DNA of 64,000 nt from Psychromonas ingrahamii 37 (GCF_000015285.1 NC_008709.1:2480001-2544000), one strand, 5' to 3'. Counted from the stretch's first letter, positions 17,955 through 28,165 are shown. Program-made: numbers and translations. The notes: generated by a model not told the origin, from the sequence alone.

Positions 17955-20066
17955 TCAAATCAGAGTGACAAACTCTGAAACAGGAACAGGACGGCTGAAA
18001 TAATACCCTTGATAAATTTTGCAACCAAACTCCTTAAGAATTTCAAAATGAGCCTCAGTCTCGACCCCTTCAGCAACAACATTAATACCAAAGTTTTTAC
18101 CCAAATCGATGATCGATTTGACCATAATTAAATCCATTTTATTATCAAATAGGTCACGAATAAAGGATTGGTCAATTTTAAGTTCATCAATGGGTAAGTT
18201 TTTTAAATAGCCCAACGATGAATATCCTGTTCCAAAATCATCTAAAGAAAAGGTTAATCCAAACGCGACCAGATCATTAAGTTTTTCTGCCGTTCCATTT
18301 ATGTCTCTTAATAAAATAGATTCTGTAATTTCTAATTTTAATTTAGACACGTTAATATCAGAATCAGAAACAATCCTTTTTATACCCGCCACAAAATCTT
18401 TCTGCCAAATCTGTTTAGCGCTGATATTAACGGATAAGGACAAGTGCTGGTATTGTGGATCAGATTGCCATTTTTTTAATTGCTGACATGCTTCGCTTAA
18501 TACCCAATCACCAATCGGTAATATCAAGTTGGACTCTTCGGCCACTTTGATAAAATCACCCGGGTTGACCAGCCCTAATTCTGGATGATTCCAGCGAATT
18601 AAAGCCTCGGCAGACACTAGGTTTTGCTTCGCATCGTATTGGGGTTGGTAATACAGCACAAAATCTTTTTGTTTCAAAGACTGACGTAACTCTTTATCTA
18701 AGCAAGTGCTGTAATCTAATTTTTCCTGCATCACAGGGTCAAACATAGCAGAATCATCACGGCCATTTTTCTTAGCCTGATACAATGCCAGATCCGCAAG
18801 CTGAAGTAGTTCAGAGGGCACTTTGCTCTGGCCATAGAAAATAGTAATACCAACACTTGCGGTAATGAAGTAATCAATATCGGCAGCCATATTGCTTATT
18901 TTTATATTAATTTTTTGCTTGATTGAATGACAAATGCTCTGAGCAAGACGTTGCGCCTTAATGGCCGCTTTGACCGGCTCAGAATCCAGTTCATTAAGCA
19001 CAATCACAAATTCATCGCCGCCAAATCGAGCAACAGTATCATCCTTACGTATAACCGATTGAATACGTTGTGCTACGATCACTAATAAATCATCACCCGC
19101 TTGGTGTCCATAAGAGTCATTTAAGATTTTAAAGTTATCTAAATCGAGAAACAGCACTGCACCATATTTTTCAAAACGTTTGCTATGCTCAATCGCAAGG
19201 TTTAACCTATCATTCAATAGTGCACGGTTGGGAAGCATGGTTAAAGTATCATAAAAGGCCATTAACTCGATTTCAGACTGGTTGAATTTTTTCTCTGTAA
19301 TATCCTGCATGATCCCAACCAATAACTTCGGCTTGCCCTGATCATCATACTCAAGAACCTGCCCTCTATCCCAAATCCATATCACTTTACCGTCAGGGCG
19401 CCTAAATCTGTACTCAATATCATAAGGAATTTTTTTTTCGATTAGCGCCTGAAGAGAGGTAAGGACATATTTTTTATCTTCTTCAACAAGACAATCCTGA
19501 AACTCTGAAAACGATCTCTTTGAATGTTTAACGCCGGTGATGTCTGCCCATTTTTGATTCTGAAACACCTCATTGGTTTGTATATTCCAATCCCACATCC
19601 CCTCACCGGAGACCTCTAATACATGTCCCAAACGCTTGGCATTGGCTTCTGCTGTATTTTTAAGCGCGGTGATTTCAGTAATATCTTTTGCAAACATGAC
19701 AATATTTAGTTCATCATTGTTGTTTTTAAAAGGGATTTTTAAGGAGTGGTAATGGCGAATCTCCGCTGTCCTTGCATTAGTAGAATCTTCGTAGACCATT
19801 TCAGTCTCAAAGCGTCGCATAATAGACTGGGCGTTTTCTTTAAAAAACTGACCTTGTTCTTTATTGCCTGTAAAAAAGGAGTCTTCTTTTCCAATCATCT
19901 CCTCTGGAGAGGTGCTATAAAGTTCAGCGATACCTTTATTTGCGAAAATAAAGTTGCCCTCCCAATTTTTGGCCATAATGGGCTCTGGAATACTGTTCAC
20001 AATATTTAACAATAACTTGTTTTTTTCTCTTTCGGCATTCAGCTCTAATTGGAGCGCATTATCCAT
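17955..20066 (-). CDS. PAS-PAS-GGDEF-EAL cyclic-di-GMP signalling protein
   Basis: 703 residues, no membrane segment. Two PAS domains (about 12-130 and 145-265; the second ends with the PAC-type RRPDGKVIWIWDRGQ and GIMQDITE) precede a GGDEF diguanylate cyclase domain (about 270-435) with an intact RFGGDEFVIV active site. A C-terminal EAL phosphodiesterase domain (about 455-700) has SAEALIRWNHP, the metal-binding DDFGTGYSSLGYL, KIDQSFI and AEGVETEAH. All key residues of both domains are present, so the protein may make or break c-di-GMP depending on PAS input. Single transcription unit. Confidence 0.93.
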   Translation of the reverse strand: MDNALQLELNAEREKNKLLLNIVNSIPEPIMAKNWEGNFIFANKGIAELYSTSPEEMIGKEDSFFTGNKEQGQFFKENAQSIMRRFETEMVYEDSTNARTAEIRHYHSLKIPFKNNNDELNIVMFAKDITEITALKNTAEANAKRLGHVLEVSGEGMWDWNIQTNEVFQNQKWADITGVKHSKRSFSEFQDCLVEEDKKYVLTSLQALIEKKIPYDIEYRFRRPDGKVIWIWDRGQVLEYDDQGKPKLLVGIMQDITEKKFNQSEIELMAFYDTLTMLPNRALLNDRLNLAIEHSKRFEKYGAVLFLDLDNFKILNDSYGHQAGDDLLVIVAQRIQSVIRKDDTVARFGGDEFVIVLNELDSEPVKAAIKAQRLAQSICHSIKQKINIKISNMAADIDYFITASVGITIFYGQSKVPSELLQLADLALYQAKKNGRDDSAMFDPVMQEKLDYSTCLDKELRQSLKQKDFVLYYQPQYDAKQNLVSAEALIRWNHPELGLVNPGDFIKVAEESNLILPIGDWVLSEACQQLKKWQSDPQYQHLSLSVNISAKQIWQKDFVAGIKRIVSDSDINVSKLKLEITESILLRDINGTAEKLNDLVAFGLTFSLDDFGTGYSSLGYLKNLPIDELKIDQSFIRDLFDNKMDLIMVKSIIDLGKNFGINVVAEGVETEAHFEILKEFGCKIYQGYYFSRPVPVSEFVTLI

Positions 20067-20156
20067 GTAAACCTCAAATATATTGTGAATAAATATAAAA
20101 TAATGTTTCTAACTTGAACTGCCAACGACAGTTAAGTTTGAGCTGTTCACAATAAA

Positions 20157-20516
20157 TGTCTATTGTGCTTTCTATTTGGTAAATAGTTTCATGGCTAATA
20201 TTAAAGAGAGTATTTTCATGGATCCAACCTAAAATCTGCTCGGGACCCCATTTCCCCTTAATTTTAGAGTCGATTAATTCAATGAGACACATCATCATTT
20301 TAATTGCTTTAGAAGCTTCTAATCGACGTTTTTCTGCTAATTTATGAGCTTATTTAATACGAGAACTGCGTTGGCCTGTATTACGCCAGAGCTTTTAACT
20401 GATCGTCGATTGGCTTACATTAAGTTGCTTTGCTATTTTATTTTGACTCTGACCTGTTTTATTTAGTGCAAAAACTGGCATCGTTGATCATAGGTCAGTT
20501 GTTTATCTATTTTCAC
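20157..20516 (-). pseudogene. IS30-family transposase, 5' fragment
   Basis: From a GTG at 20516 the frame starts MKIDKQLTYDQRCQF, followed after a stop by GQSQNKIAKQLNVSQSTIS (helix-turn-helix) and, further on, KWGPEQILGWIH and ISHETIYQ. This is the order of the N-terminal half of IS30 transposases. At least three internal stops are present, and the catalytic DDE half is missing. Confidence 0.75.
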
Positions 20517-20689
20517 TGTTTCATCTCTTGCCGGAGAAAAAGCGATTAGCACATAGTCAGCTGACCGCTTTTTCTACCTATTCAAGTTATGCACTTATTA
20601 TTTGAATCTAATTTTGCTGTAATATAACGTAATAAAAACGGAAGGTAAAGACTCAGATTATAAAGCTAAAGCGGACTCAACCCCGTTTT

Positions 20690-21958
20690 CTAAGGTGAAA
20701 AAAAACATTTTAAATAACTGTTCAGTGGGTGCTGAGTGGGCCCATCTTCGCCCAGACCGATTGAGTCATGGGTGAATACTTGAATCGCTCGCTGTTTCAT
20801 TAATGCCGACATACGTAAACCGTTACGTGCATATTCCATAAAAATTAAAAAGCTTGTGCCAAATGCTTCGATACAGTTTTGTGATGCTTTATGGGTTGCA
20901 ATATTCGCCTGATTCGCTTGTAATATCCTCGATATACTGTGTTGATTTAACTTCCCAGTCGCTTGGCATGTCGCCATTGATACGACGCTTATATTCAGCG
21001 GCTAATTCAGGGTACGCGCTTGCATATTTGGCAAACGGTTCATCCTATGATTGTTCAAGGGCTTGCCCCTGCTCTTTATTATCCCAACCGGCATAGATAT
21101 CCTCAGGAATTTCAAAGTCGCCATAGTTCCAAACTAATGCTTTACGGGTTGCGATGATTTCGTCGCCACCAATTGGCGCACCGTGACAGCCCTGTATACC
21201 CTGTTTGGTCGGCGCACCAAAACCGATAATGGTTTTACAACAAATCATGGTTGGTTTAGCCGTTTCAGCTTGAGCTTCGATAATCGCCGCTTTAATCTCG
21301 GCGCTGTTATGACCATCAACGGAAATTACATGCCAGCCGTATGCTTTAAAGCGTGCCGGTGTATCATCCGTAAATCAACCATCAACGTTACCATCGATTG
21401 AAATTCCGTTGTCATCCCAGAATACAATCAGTTTTCCGAGTCCTAAGGTGCCCACTAATGAGGAAACTTGATGTGAGATCGCTTCCATTAAACAACCATC
21501 ACCTAAGAAAGTATAAGTAAAATGATCCACGATATCGTGTGCCGGACGGTTAAATTGTGCTACTAATGATTTTTCAGCAATCGCCATACCCACCGCATTA
21601 GTCAGACCTTGACCTAACGGGCCTGTTGTTGTTTCGATACCCGGTGCGTAACCATATTCCAGATGTCCAGGTGTTTTAGAATGCAGTTGACGGAACGATT
21701 TAAGATCGTTAATTGAAAGATCGTAACCGGTTAAATGCAGCAGCGAGTAAATCAGCATTGATCCGTGGCCGTTAGAGAGAATAAAACGGTCACGATCGCC
21801 TATTGCGGGTTAGTTGGGTTATGTTTTAAGAAATCACGCCAAAGGACTTTGGCTATATCAGCCATCCCCATTGGCGCTCCGGGGTGACCTGAATTGGCTT
21901 TTTGTACGGTATCTATACTGAGTCCACGAATCGTATGAGCGAATCGTTTATTTTTCAT
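20690..21958 (-). pseudogene. tkt: Transketolase, broken and truncated
   Basis: The ATG at 21958 begins [19 protein letters not shown], then [18 protein letters not shown] (thiamine-diphosphate region). Later frames give [34 protein letters not shown], the metal-binding DDNGISIDG and, at the end, [13 protein letters not shown] with [14 protein letters not shown]. Frameshifts occur near 21800, 21375 and 21040, and a stretch is missing before 20977. The C-terminal domain is lost. It follows tal in the same operon direction, so it was the last gene of the Ula-type PTS operon. Confidence 0.9.
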
Positions 21959-22011
21959 AGAAGTTCCACGGTAAATAGAGAAAGGGCTATTTATTAACCT
22001 AGATGGAAAAA

Positions 22012-22971
22012 TTAAAGACGATCTGCAATCATTTTTTCCAGCTTATCCTGATCAATTGCAAAATTACGGATACCTTCGGCTAGTTTATCAACCGCCATAG
22101 GATCCTGATTATGCTCCCATAGGAACTCAGCATGGGTTAATGGTGCCTGAAAAGTCAACGGGGTGACTGAAGTTGCCGCTGGCGATAATTTTCTAACCAC
22201 CTCACCCTCAGAATCTGCTAATTGCTGTAATAATTCAGGGCTGATTGTTAGTCGGTCACAGCCGGCAAGCGCTAAGATCTCACCAATATTTCTGAAGCTT
22301 GCACCCATAACAACTGTTTTATAATCGTTTGCTTTGTAGAAGTTATATATTTTTGAAACAGACAGCACACCCGGATCCGTCTCTGGGGTAAAGTCACGCC
22401 CTTCGTTTGCTTTATGCCAATCCATAATTCGGCCGACAAACGGAGAAATTAAAAACACCCCCGCTTCAGCACAGGCACGTGCCTGAGCAAAAGAAAATAA
22501 AAGAGTCAAATTACAATTTATACCCTCTTTTTCGAGTATCTCAGCAGCTCTAATACCCTGCCAGGTTGATGCCAGTTTAATGAGAATGCGATCGTTACTG
22601 ATTCCAGCCTCATTATACATTTTTATCAACTGACGCGCCTTAATAAGGCTTGCTTCGGTGTTATAAGATAAACGGGCATCAACTTCAGTTGAAATACGTC
22701 CCGGTACAATATTTAAAATTTCTTTGCCAATATTAACCGCTAACATGTCACAGGCATCTTGCACCTGCTGCTTGGGATCGCCACTTTGTGCTTTTGCATA
22801 CTGAATTGCACTGTCAATTAAAGGTGCATATTCAATAATTTGAGCAGCCTTTAAGATAAGTGAAGGGTTAGTGGTAGCATCTTGAGGTGTATATTTTTGA
22901 ATTGCTTCGATATCCCCGGTGTCAGCGACAACGGTCGTTAATTTACGTAATTCATCTAATTTAGAAACCAT
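22012..22971 (-). CDS. tal: Transaldolase
   Basis: 319 residues, TalB size. It moves a dihydroxyacetone unit between sugar phosphates in the non-oxidative pentose phosphate pathway. Visible: [25 protein letters not shown] near the N-terminus, the Schiff-base lysine in [12 protein letters not shown] (about residue 132), and [19 protein letters not shown] followed by [10 protein letters not shown]. Intact. It lies downstream of the PTS genes and upstream of the ruined transketolase, suggesting that the imported sugar was routed into pentose phosphates. Confidence 0.96.
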   Translation of the reverse strand: MVSKLDELRKLTTVVADTGDIEAIQKYTPQDATTNPSLILKAAQIIEYAPLIDSAIQYAKAQSGDPKQQVQDACDMLAVNIGKEILNIVPGRISTEVDARLSYNTEASLIKARQLIKMYNEAGISNDRILIKLASTWQGIRAAEILEKEGINCNLTLLFSFAQARACAEAGVFLISPFVGRIMDWHKANEGRDFTPETDPGVLSVSKIYNFYKANDYKTVVMGASFRNIGEILALAGCDRLTISPELLQQLADSEGEVVRKLSPAATSVTPLTFQAPLTHAEFLWEHNQDPMAVDKLAEGIRNFAIDQDKLEKMIADRL

Positions 22972-23121
22972 GATATTAACCTTTTAACAATTTGTTAAAT
23001 AAGAATATTAATACTTTGTCTTTATTCATATTGTTGATTTTAAATGTGCGATAAACAATGAGACAGATCTTGTTTTTTATGAAAAAGACAAGACCTGCTC
23101 CCTATGCTTAGAAAAGCATAA

Positions 23122-24378
23122 TTAATTGACTATAAGCCCAAGCAAAATACCGACAACACCAAAGTCTGCATCACTAAAGGTGGTGTTTTCAAACCCTAAA
23201 TTACCTAACACAGGCAATAAGAATACCGGTAAGAAAGTAATTAACAAACCTGATGCAAATGCACCTAATATAGCACCGCGTCGTCCTCCAGTTGCATTGC
23301 CGAAGACACCCGCTGCTGCACCAACAAAAAAGTGCGGTACGACCCCAGGAATGATCATCGTCAGTCCCATCAGATAAAGCAGGACCATGCCGACTAAACC
23401 AGCTGTAAAGCTTGATAAGAAACCGACTAAAACAGCATTGGGTGCGTAAGGAAATACGACTGGGCAATCAAGAGCAGGAATAGCATTCGGTACAAGTTTG
23501 TCTGAAATACCTTTAAAAGCAGGTACAATCTCAGAAATAACCATTCGCACACCTTGTAAGATGACGTATACACCCGCAGCAAAACTGATTGACTGCATTA
23601 ATGAAAACATAAACCAGTGGTCACCACCGCTGACTTCGCGAACATAATCACCGCCGGCAAAAAGACAGGTAATGATAAAGATAATAAACATGGTGAATGA
23701 GATTGCCACTGGTGTATCACGTAAGAATAACAAGCCCTTAGGAACATCCATATCTTCAGTCGAATGCGCTTTATTACCAAATTTACTGCCGATAAAACCA
23801 GCCAACACATAAGATAATGTTGAAAAGTGACCAATTGCCACATCATTAGAGCCGGTTACCTGTTTCATGTATTTATGTCCAATTGCAGGAAAAAATACCA
23901 TTAACGAACCAACAAGAATCGAACCTGAAGCGACCAAAGGAACACCTGACATGCCACTAGTAGATAGAATGGCAGCGACCATCATCGACATAAACAGGGT
24001 GTGATGCCCGGTTAAAAAGATGAATTTCCATGGCGTAAAACGGGCAATTAAAATGTTAACGATCATAGCAAATAACATGATCATGGCCATCTCTTTACCG
24101 AATGCTTCCTGGGCTATTGATACGATCGCTTCATTATTGGGCACGACACCAGTAATATCGAATGCATACTGGAAGATAACCGCAAAATCACCTAATGAAT
24201 TGACAACTAAGCCTGCACCAGCACCTAAAATAACAAAACCCAATATGGTTTTTACGGTACCCTTAATACAATCTGTTATTGATTTCCGCTGCGCAACTAA
24301 ACCAATTAACGCTATCAAACCAACCAGTATTGCCGGGTTGGACAAAACATCATCCATTAAAAAATTTAAAAATTCCAT
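23122..24378 (-). CDS. ulaA: PTS system EIIC component, UlaA/SgaT (ascorbate) family
   Basis: 418 residues, about ten hydrophobic segments. Family marks: NPAILVGLIALIGLVAQ near the start, LGFVILGAGAGLVVNSL, FTPWKFIFLTGHHTLFMSMM and PHFFVGAAAGVFGNATGGRRG. UlaA-type EIIC proteins bind and translocate L-ascorbate in E. coli while phosphorylating it through EIIB. Here no ascorbate catabolic genes (ulaD, E, F, G) are adjacent, but tal and tkt are, so the substrate may be another pentose-like compound. The gene follows ulaB by 9 bases. Confidence 0.9.
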   Translation of the reverse strand: MEFLNFLMDDVLSNPAILVGLIALIGLVAQRKSITDCIKGTVKTILGFVILGAGAGLVVNSLGDFAVIFQYAFDITGVVPNNEAIVSIAQEAFGKEMAMIMLFAMIVNILIARFTPWKFIFLTGHHTLFMSMMVAAILSTSGMSGVPLVASGSILVGSLMVFFPAIGHKYMKQVTGSNDVAIGHFSTLSYVLAGFIGSKFGNKAHSTEDMDVPKGLLFLRDTPVAISFTMFIIFIITCLFAGGDYVREVSGGDHWFMFSLMQSISFAAGVYVILQGVRMVISEIVPAFKGISDKLVPNAIPALDCPVVFPYAPNAVLVGFLSSFTAGLVGMVLLYLMGLTMIIPGVVPHFFVGAAAGVFGNATGGRRGAILGAFASGLLITFLPVFLLPVLGNLGFENTTFSDADFGVVGILLGLIVN

Positions 24379-24387
24379 AACCTTCTC

Positions 24388-24675
24388 CTATAATGCGCCA
24401 AGTTCTTGCAGTGCAGCGGATAGTCGTTCTTTCATTGCTAATTTATCAACCATATTATCAAGGGTGACAATCTTGCCACCAACATTTTGTGCAACCAGCT
24501 GTTCAGTAATATCTTTAGTACCGACAAAAATATCACAAACTGTTCCTTTGGCCGATCCCAAATCGACATGGTCAACATCTGCTTTTACTTCTAACTCTTT
24601 AAGAATCGATTTAATGGTTATTTCCATCATTAAACTTGTACCAAGACCATTCCCACATACAACTAAAATGTTCAT
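24388..24675 (-). CDS. ulaB: PTS system EIIB component, UlaB family
   Basis: 95-residue cytosolic EIIB. The phosphorylated cysteine lies in the loop VVCGNGLGTSLMMEI at residue 7, the standard P-loop-like signature for ascorbate-type EIIB. It accepts phosphate from the EIIA encoded just upstream and passes it to the sugar on EIIC. Spacing to its neighbours is short (67 bases from ulaC, 9 to ulaA), consistent with one operon. Confidence 0.93.
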   Translation of the reverse strand: MNILVVCGNGLGTSLMMEITIKSILKELEVKADVDHVDLGSAKGTVCDIFVGTKDITEQLVAQNVGGKIVTLDNMVDKLAMKERLSAALQELGAL

Positions 24676-24742
24676 AATTTATACCTCTATTGTTTTTAAC
24701 TTAGTGTTGTTAACTAATCTGTCATTATTGACAAGAAACTGA

Positions 24743-25186
24743 TTAATACTGCTCTATAATACTGCGAATTTCAGCAACATTTGATGCATTGCAGATTGCT
24801 TCGATATGCTCTTCGTTCATAAATAATTCCATCAACTGCTGAATGGCTATAACGTGACTGTCACTGTCTGTCGCCGCGAGCGTCACTAACAGCTTTACCG
24901 GATCGTTCTCTTCATTATTAAAGTTAACGCCATTTTTAATAACCGTTAAACCTAAAGACAGTCTATTAACACCGTCTTCCGGTCTTGCATGAGGCATCGC
25001 AATGCCAGGACCAATAACATAATAAGGACCGATTTCCTGATGGCACTTAAAAATCGCATCTACATAACTTGGCTCTATCGCGCCGTTATCAAGCAGCGGT
25101 TGACATGCAAACTTAATAGCCTGCTGCCAGTTTTCAGCGCTTTCATAAATACTTATAACGTCTTCTGTAAGCAGTTTTTTAAGCAT
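24743..25186 (-). CDS. ulaC: PTS system EIIA component, UlaC/mannitol-fructose type
   Basis: 147 residues. The phosphoacceptor histidine is in IGPGIAMPHARPEDGV (about residue 71), the usual PTS_EIIA_2 motif. First gene of the operon ulaC-ulaB-ulaA-tal-(tkt). Transcription should begin in the 25200-25300 region, where a TATAAT-like -10 (minus strand, 25242-25247), a CRP site and a double palindrome occur. Confidence 0.93.
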   Translation of the reverse strand: MLKKLLTEDVISIYESAENWQQAIKFACQPLLDNGAIEPSYVDAIFKCHQEIGPYYVIGPGIAMPHARPEDGVNRLSLGLTVIKNGVNFNNEENDPVKLLVTLAATDSDSHVIAIQQLMELFMNEEHIEAICNASNVAEIRSIIEQY

Positions 25187-25256
25187 GTTTTTATGCTCCT
25201 GTTGTTAAGCTGTGGTTGATTAATGGCGTAACTTTAAACCTATTATAGATTCGTTT

Positions 25257-25272
25257 TGTGACTAAAATCACA
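25257..25272. promoter_or_regulatory. CRP site, perfect consensus
   Basis: TGTGACTAAAATCACA exactly fits TGTGA-N6-TCACA. It lies directly beside the LacI-type operators and upstream of the -10-like TATAAT on the ulaC side, so cAMP-CRP activation of the PTS operon is expected. Confidence 0.75.
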
Positions 25273-25307
25273 TTTGATAGCGCTATCTGATAGCGCTATC
25301 AAATGTG
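25269..25307. promoter_or_regulatory. 39-bp perfect palindrome with two tandem LacI-type operators
   Basis: Arms of 19 bases around a single T at 25288. Each arm contains GATAGCGCTATC, itself a 12-bp palindrome with the central CpG typical of LacI/GalR operators (25276-25287 and 25289-25300). The centres are 13 bases apart. It sits between ulaC and the divergent LacI-family gene and overlaps the right end of the CRP site, implying direct competition. Confidence 0.8.
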
Positions 25308-25471
25308 TGATTTACGTATCATTTTTTATTAACGGCATACAAACTTCCCATTTAGAAGAGAATAAAAAAGGTTATAATGCTACCCTCAGATGGTCTGCAA
25401 CAGAGAAATCATAAAATTTAAAATGGCAGCTTATAACGCCACACTATTAAAAATAATATTCAGGACATTTT

Positions 25472-26497
25472 ATGGAAGTGACTCGTAAACGTCGCGGGAC
25501 AGGACGTGTAACATTAGCAGATGTAGCAAAAGCAGCAGGCGTAGGAACGATGACGGTATCTAGGGTATTAAGAATGCCCGATCAGGTTTCCGATAAACTA
25601 AGGGATAAAATACAGCAAGTTATTGATGAATTAGGTTATATACCTAATCGTGCCGCAGGTGCATTAGCCTCTGGGAAAAGTAACTCGATTGCGGTGATCC
25701 TTCCCTCTTTAGTTGATAAAATGTGTTCTCAATTTATCCCCCCATTTCAAAATATACTCAATCAGGCAGGTCACCAACTAATATTGGGTTACAGCAATTA
25801 TTCAATTTCACAAGAAGAGCAGTTACTTTCTCCTTTATTAGCAAGCAACCCCTCTGCCATCGTGCTTTTCGGTAGCGAGCGATCTGCCCAATCGACAAAA
25901 ATGATTAAAAACGCTCAGCTTACTATGCTTGAAGTGGCTGAAATAAATGATCTTTCCTTTGATTTAAATATTGGTATTGATCATTATCAGGCAAGCAAAG
26001 AGATGACGAATTATTTAATTAAAAAAGGTTATCAGAATATTGCTTTTGTCGGTTTCCAAAACGGACAAAATATTTTACGTAAGCAACTAGGTGGTTGGCA
26101 GTCAGCTATGCTGGAAAATTACTTATCTCCAGATCATTTTTTAATAGCCAATGATCTTACTGATATAAAATTAGGCAGTGAAGGGCTCGCTAAATTATTA
26201 TTGCGGGAGAGTACGCTAGATGCTGTTATCTGCACTAATGAAGAGATTGCAACAGGCGTGTTGTTTGAATGCCAACGACGTGTTCTTAAAATTCCGCAAG
26301 ATATTGCTATAACATGTCTAGATGGTTCAATACTCAGTCAGCAATGTGTACCGACACTGACCAGTATCGAGCTTGACTACGTGAACATGGGTAAAGAAGC
26401 AGCCAATCTATTACTGGAAAGATTATTGGATAAAGAGCAGAGTGATGCTAAACAAATTAATATCGGTTTTAAGCTTTGTGAACGAGCAAGCAGTTGA
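25472..26497 (+). CDS. LacI/GntR-type transcriptional regulator of the Ula-like PTS operon
   Basis: 341 residues. The N-terminal helix-turn-helix and hinge (about 12-65) read RVTLADVAKAAGVGTMTVSRVLR then IPNRAAGALASGKS. A periplasmic-binding-protein-like sensor domain follows (SIAVILPSLVDKM to LTSIELDYVNMG). The start, KRRGTGRVTLADVA, resembles the gluconate-type GntR/IdnR branch. It is divergent from ulaC with the double operator in between. In E. coli, ula is controlled by the DeoR-type UlaR, so LacI control here argues for a different inducer. Confidence 0.9.
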   Translation: MEVTRKRRGTGRVTLADVAKAAGVGTMTVSRVLRMPDQVSDKLRDKIQQVIDELGYIPNRAAGALASGKSNSIAVILPSLVDKMCSQFIPPFQNILNQAGHQLILGYSNYSISQEEQLLSPLLASNPSAIVLFGSERSAQSTKMIKNAQLTMLEVAEINDLSFDLNIGIDHYQASKEMTNYLIKKGYQNIAFVGFQNGQNILRKQLGGWQSAMLENYLSPDHFLIANDLTDIKLGSEGLAKLLLRESTLDAVICTNEEIATGVLFECQRRVLKIPQDIAITCLDGSILSQQCVPTLTSIELDYVNMGKEAANLLLERLLDKEQSDAKQINIGFKLCERASS

Positions 26498-26941
26498 CCT
26501 TTAAAAGACCAAAAAGCAATGTATTATATTGCTTTTTGGTACTTAACAGCCCAATAAAATACCTTTCTACGCACTAGACTCTCTTTTAGTAAAGCACCTT
26601 TTAAAAGATTCACTCCTTGTCACTGTTAAATTGCAGCCTGAGTTAAAAAATGATTGTAAAACTCAACCATTTCATCAAAAATAAGGGGCTTCTGTTTATC
26701 ACAATGAGTGATTGACCAATGGATTTAGAAAAATGAAGTGCTTACATGCCATTCGGGCTAGGTCTTTCATTTTGTATTGTCTTGTTCAAATTGATATTAA
26801 AGAACAAAAATCTAAGGCGCTATGCCCCATTCCGATTTAGAAGGTTGAGTCACTGACGCTTTCAAAGTATGCCAGAAACTGACTAAAACATGACCAAAAT
26901 GACTCAGCCGCAGCAATGATAATATGTGGCACTATGGAAAA
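26498..26941. other. Intergenic region
   Basis: Starts with the LacI-gene terminator. On the minus strand about 26625-26720 reads HCDKQKPLIFDEMVEFYNHF as an unassigned coding-like scrap. I see no gene. Confidence 0.4.
26509..26539 (+). terminator. Rho-independent terminator after the LacI-family gene
   Basis: CCAAAAAGCAAT pairs with ATTGCTTTTTGG around a 7-base loop, 12 bases after the stop codon. Confidence 0.75.
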
Positions 26942-27640
26942 TCACTTTATTAATGATTCTACAAAACTAGGTAGGTCTTCCGTTTTATAACAGGCATCGT
27001 GTTTATCAATATCACTTCTGTTAACTAAAATAGTACGCATTCCTAAGGCTTTTGCGGTGGAAATATTTGATATCTGGTCATCGTAAAAAGCAGCATCAGA
27101 GGCTTCAAAACCAAAGTGTTGGCAAATGGTATTAAATGCATGTGGATCAGGCTTCATTTTGTAACCGGTCAGCTCGACACTAAAAATACCATCAAAACAG
27201 TCATATAAATCAATATGTTTTAAGACTCTTGTCGCATAAGGCAGTGGCGAGTTGGTAAACACATAACGTGATTTTTTAAATGCATGTAATGCGTCTTTAA
27301 GCTTTGTTGCTTTTTCAACCTTATCTAAATTAACCTGATGAGAGAACTCAGAAAACTTATTAAGATCGACACTTGGATAATGTAATTGAATCCCTCTTAT
27401 CGTACCACCATAACGTTGATAATAGCTGTTACACAGCACATTAGATTCTTCAATGGAGATAGCTAGCTCATTACTAATAAAGCTACGCATTCTAGGAGCT
27501 ATTTGCTCTAAAATGGCATTTTCAGGATGATATAAAGTATTATCAAGATCAAATAGATGGACATCACGCTCTAATAATGGGGTCAAAGTATTGCCTCTTT
27601 GTTTATCAGTAAATGGGGATAATATCACTATTTCTTTCAA
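26942..27640 (-). CDS. HAD-family phosphatase, pyrimidine 5'-nucleotidase-like
   Basis: 232 residues. HAD motif I is HLFDLDNTLYHPENAI (nucleophile Asp), motif II is in RYVFTNSPLPYA, the conserved Lys in GYKMKPDPHAF and motif IV in AAFYDDQISNI. The layout FDLDNTLY and FTNSP with PDPHAFN is that of the Sdt1/YjjG-like pyrimidine 5'-nucleotidases, which dephosphorylate UMP or CMP; the exact substrate is not provable. The N-terminal 25 residues look less conserved, so a later start is possible. Confidence 0.85.
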   Translation of the reverse strand: MKEIVILSPFTDKQRGNTLTPLLERDVHLFDLDNTLYHPENAILEQIAPRMRSFISNELAISIEESNVLCNSYYQRYGGTIRGIQLHYPSVDLNKFSEFSHQVNLDKVEKATKLKDALHAFKKSRYVFTNSPLPYATRVLKHIDLYDCFDGIFSVELTGYKMKPDPHAFNTICQHFGFEASDAAFYDDQISNISTAKALGMRTILVNRSDIDKHDACYKTEDLPSFVESLIK

Positions 27641-28165
27641 AAGCTCAATGTAGTGAAATAGTCTTTATTGTCATTCGTTTAGGGCCTACTAATAATATTT
27701 TCTATCTCGCTTTGTGCCTTTCCGCTTTAGAAAACTAACTCGCAAACGCCCCAATATGAGCTAAAAATTTACGAAATGGTGGCCGATTTCGCTCAGCCAC
27801 GACAGTTTGGAGTTAGCCCAATCATATTCGTCAATGCGTTAGTCATCTGCTAGTGCATTGCTTTAATCAATGCGACTATTGCTTCTTTTGATAACTTATC
27901 AACTGTTTCAGCGAGTTGTTTTTTATCAGCAATAATTAGCGCGTAATCTATTGTCAGTTTAAACACAGCTTTAATTAATTTTTTAGCTGTCTCAGGGGCA
28001 TTTTTATTTTTAAAACAGGTGTGGAATATCGGTTAGAGCATTAATTAATATTTTTTAAGTCGAAAGGCGCTAGTATGGTGCATATACTATAATGAACGTA
28101 GTGTAGGACACAGATCAGTATAGTGTTTCTCATTTATTTTAGTCACATAATAAAGGAGGTTTATT
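27641..28165. other. Intergenic region with a short coding remnant
   Basis: Mostly unassigned. On the minus strand, about 28035-27855, an open stretch without an ATG reads FKNKNAPETAKKLIKAV then LAETVDKLSKEAIVALIKAM, amphipathic and protein-like; I cannot name it. The motif CTAACTCGCAAACGCCCC (27734) recurs imperfectly near 29248. Confidence 0.35.

Noticed and set aside
24020..24742. 240-codon plus-strand ORF opposite ulaA/ulaB
   Set aside because: Antisense shadow of two clear PTS genes; its composition is that of a reverse-complement frame.
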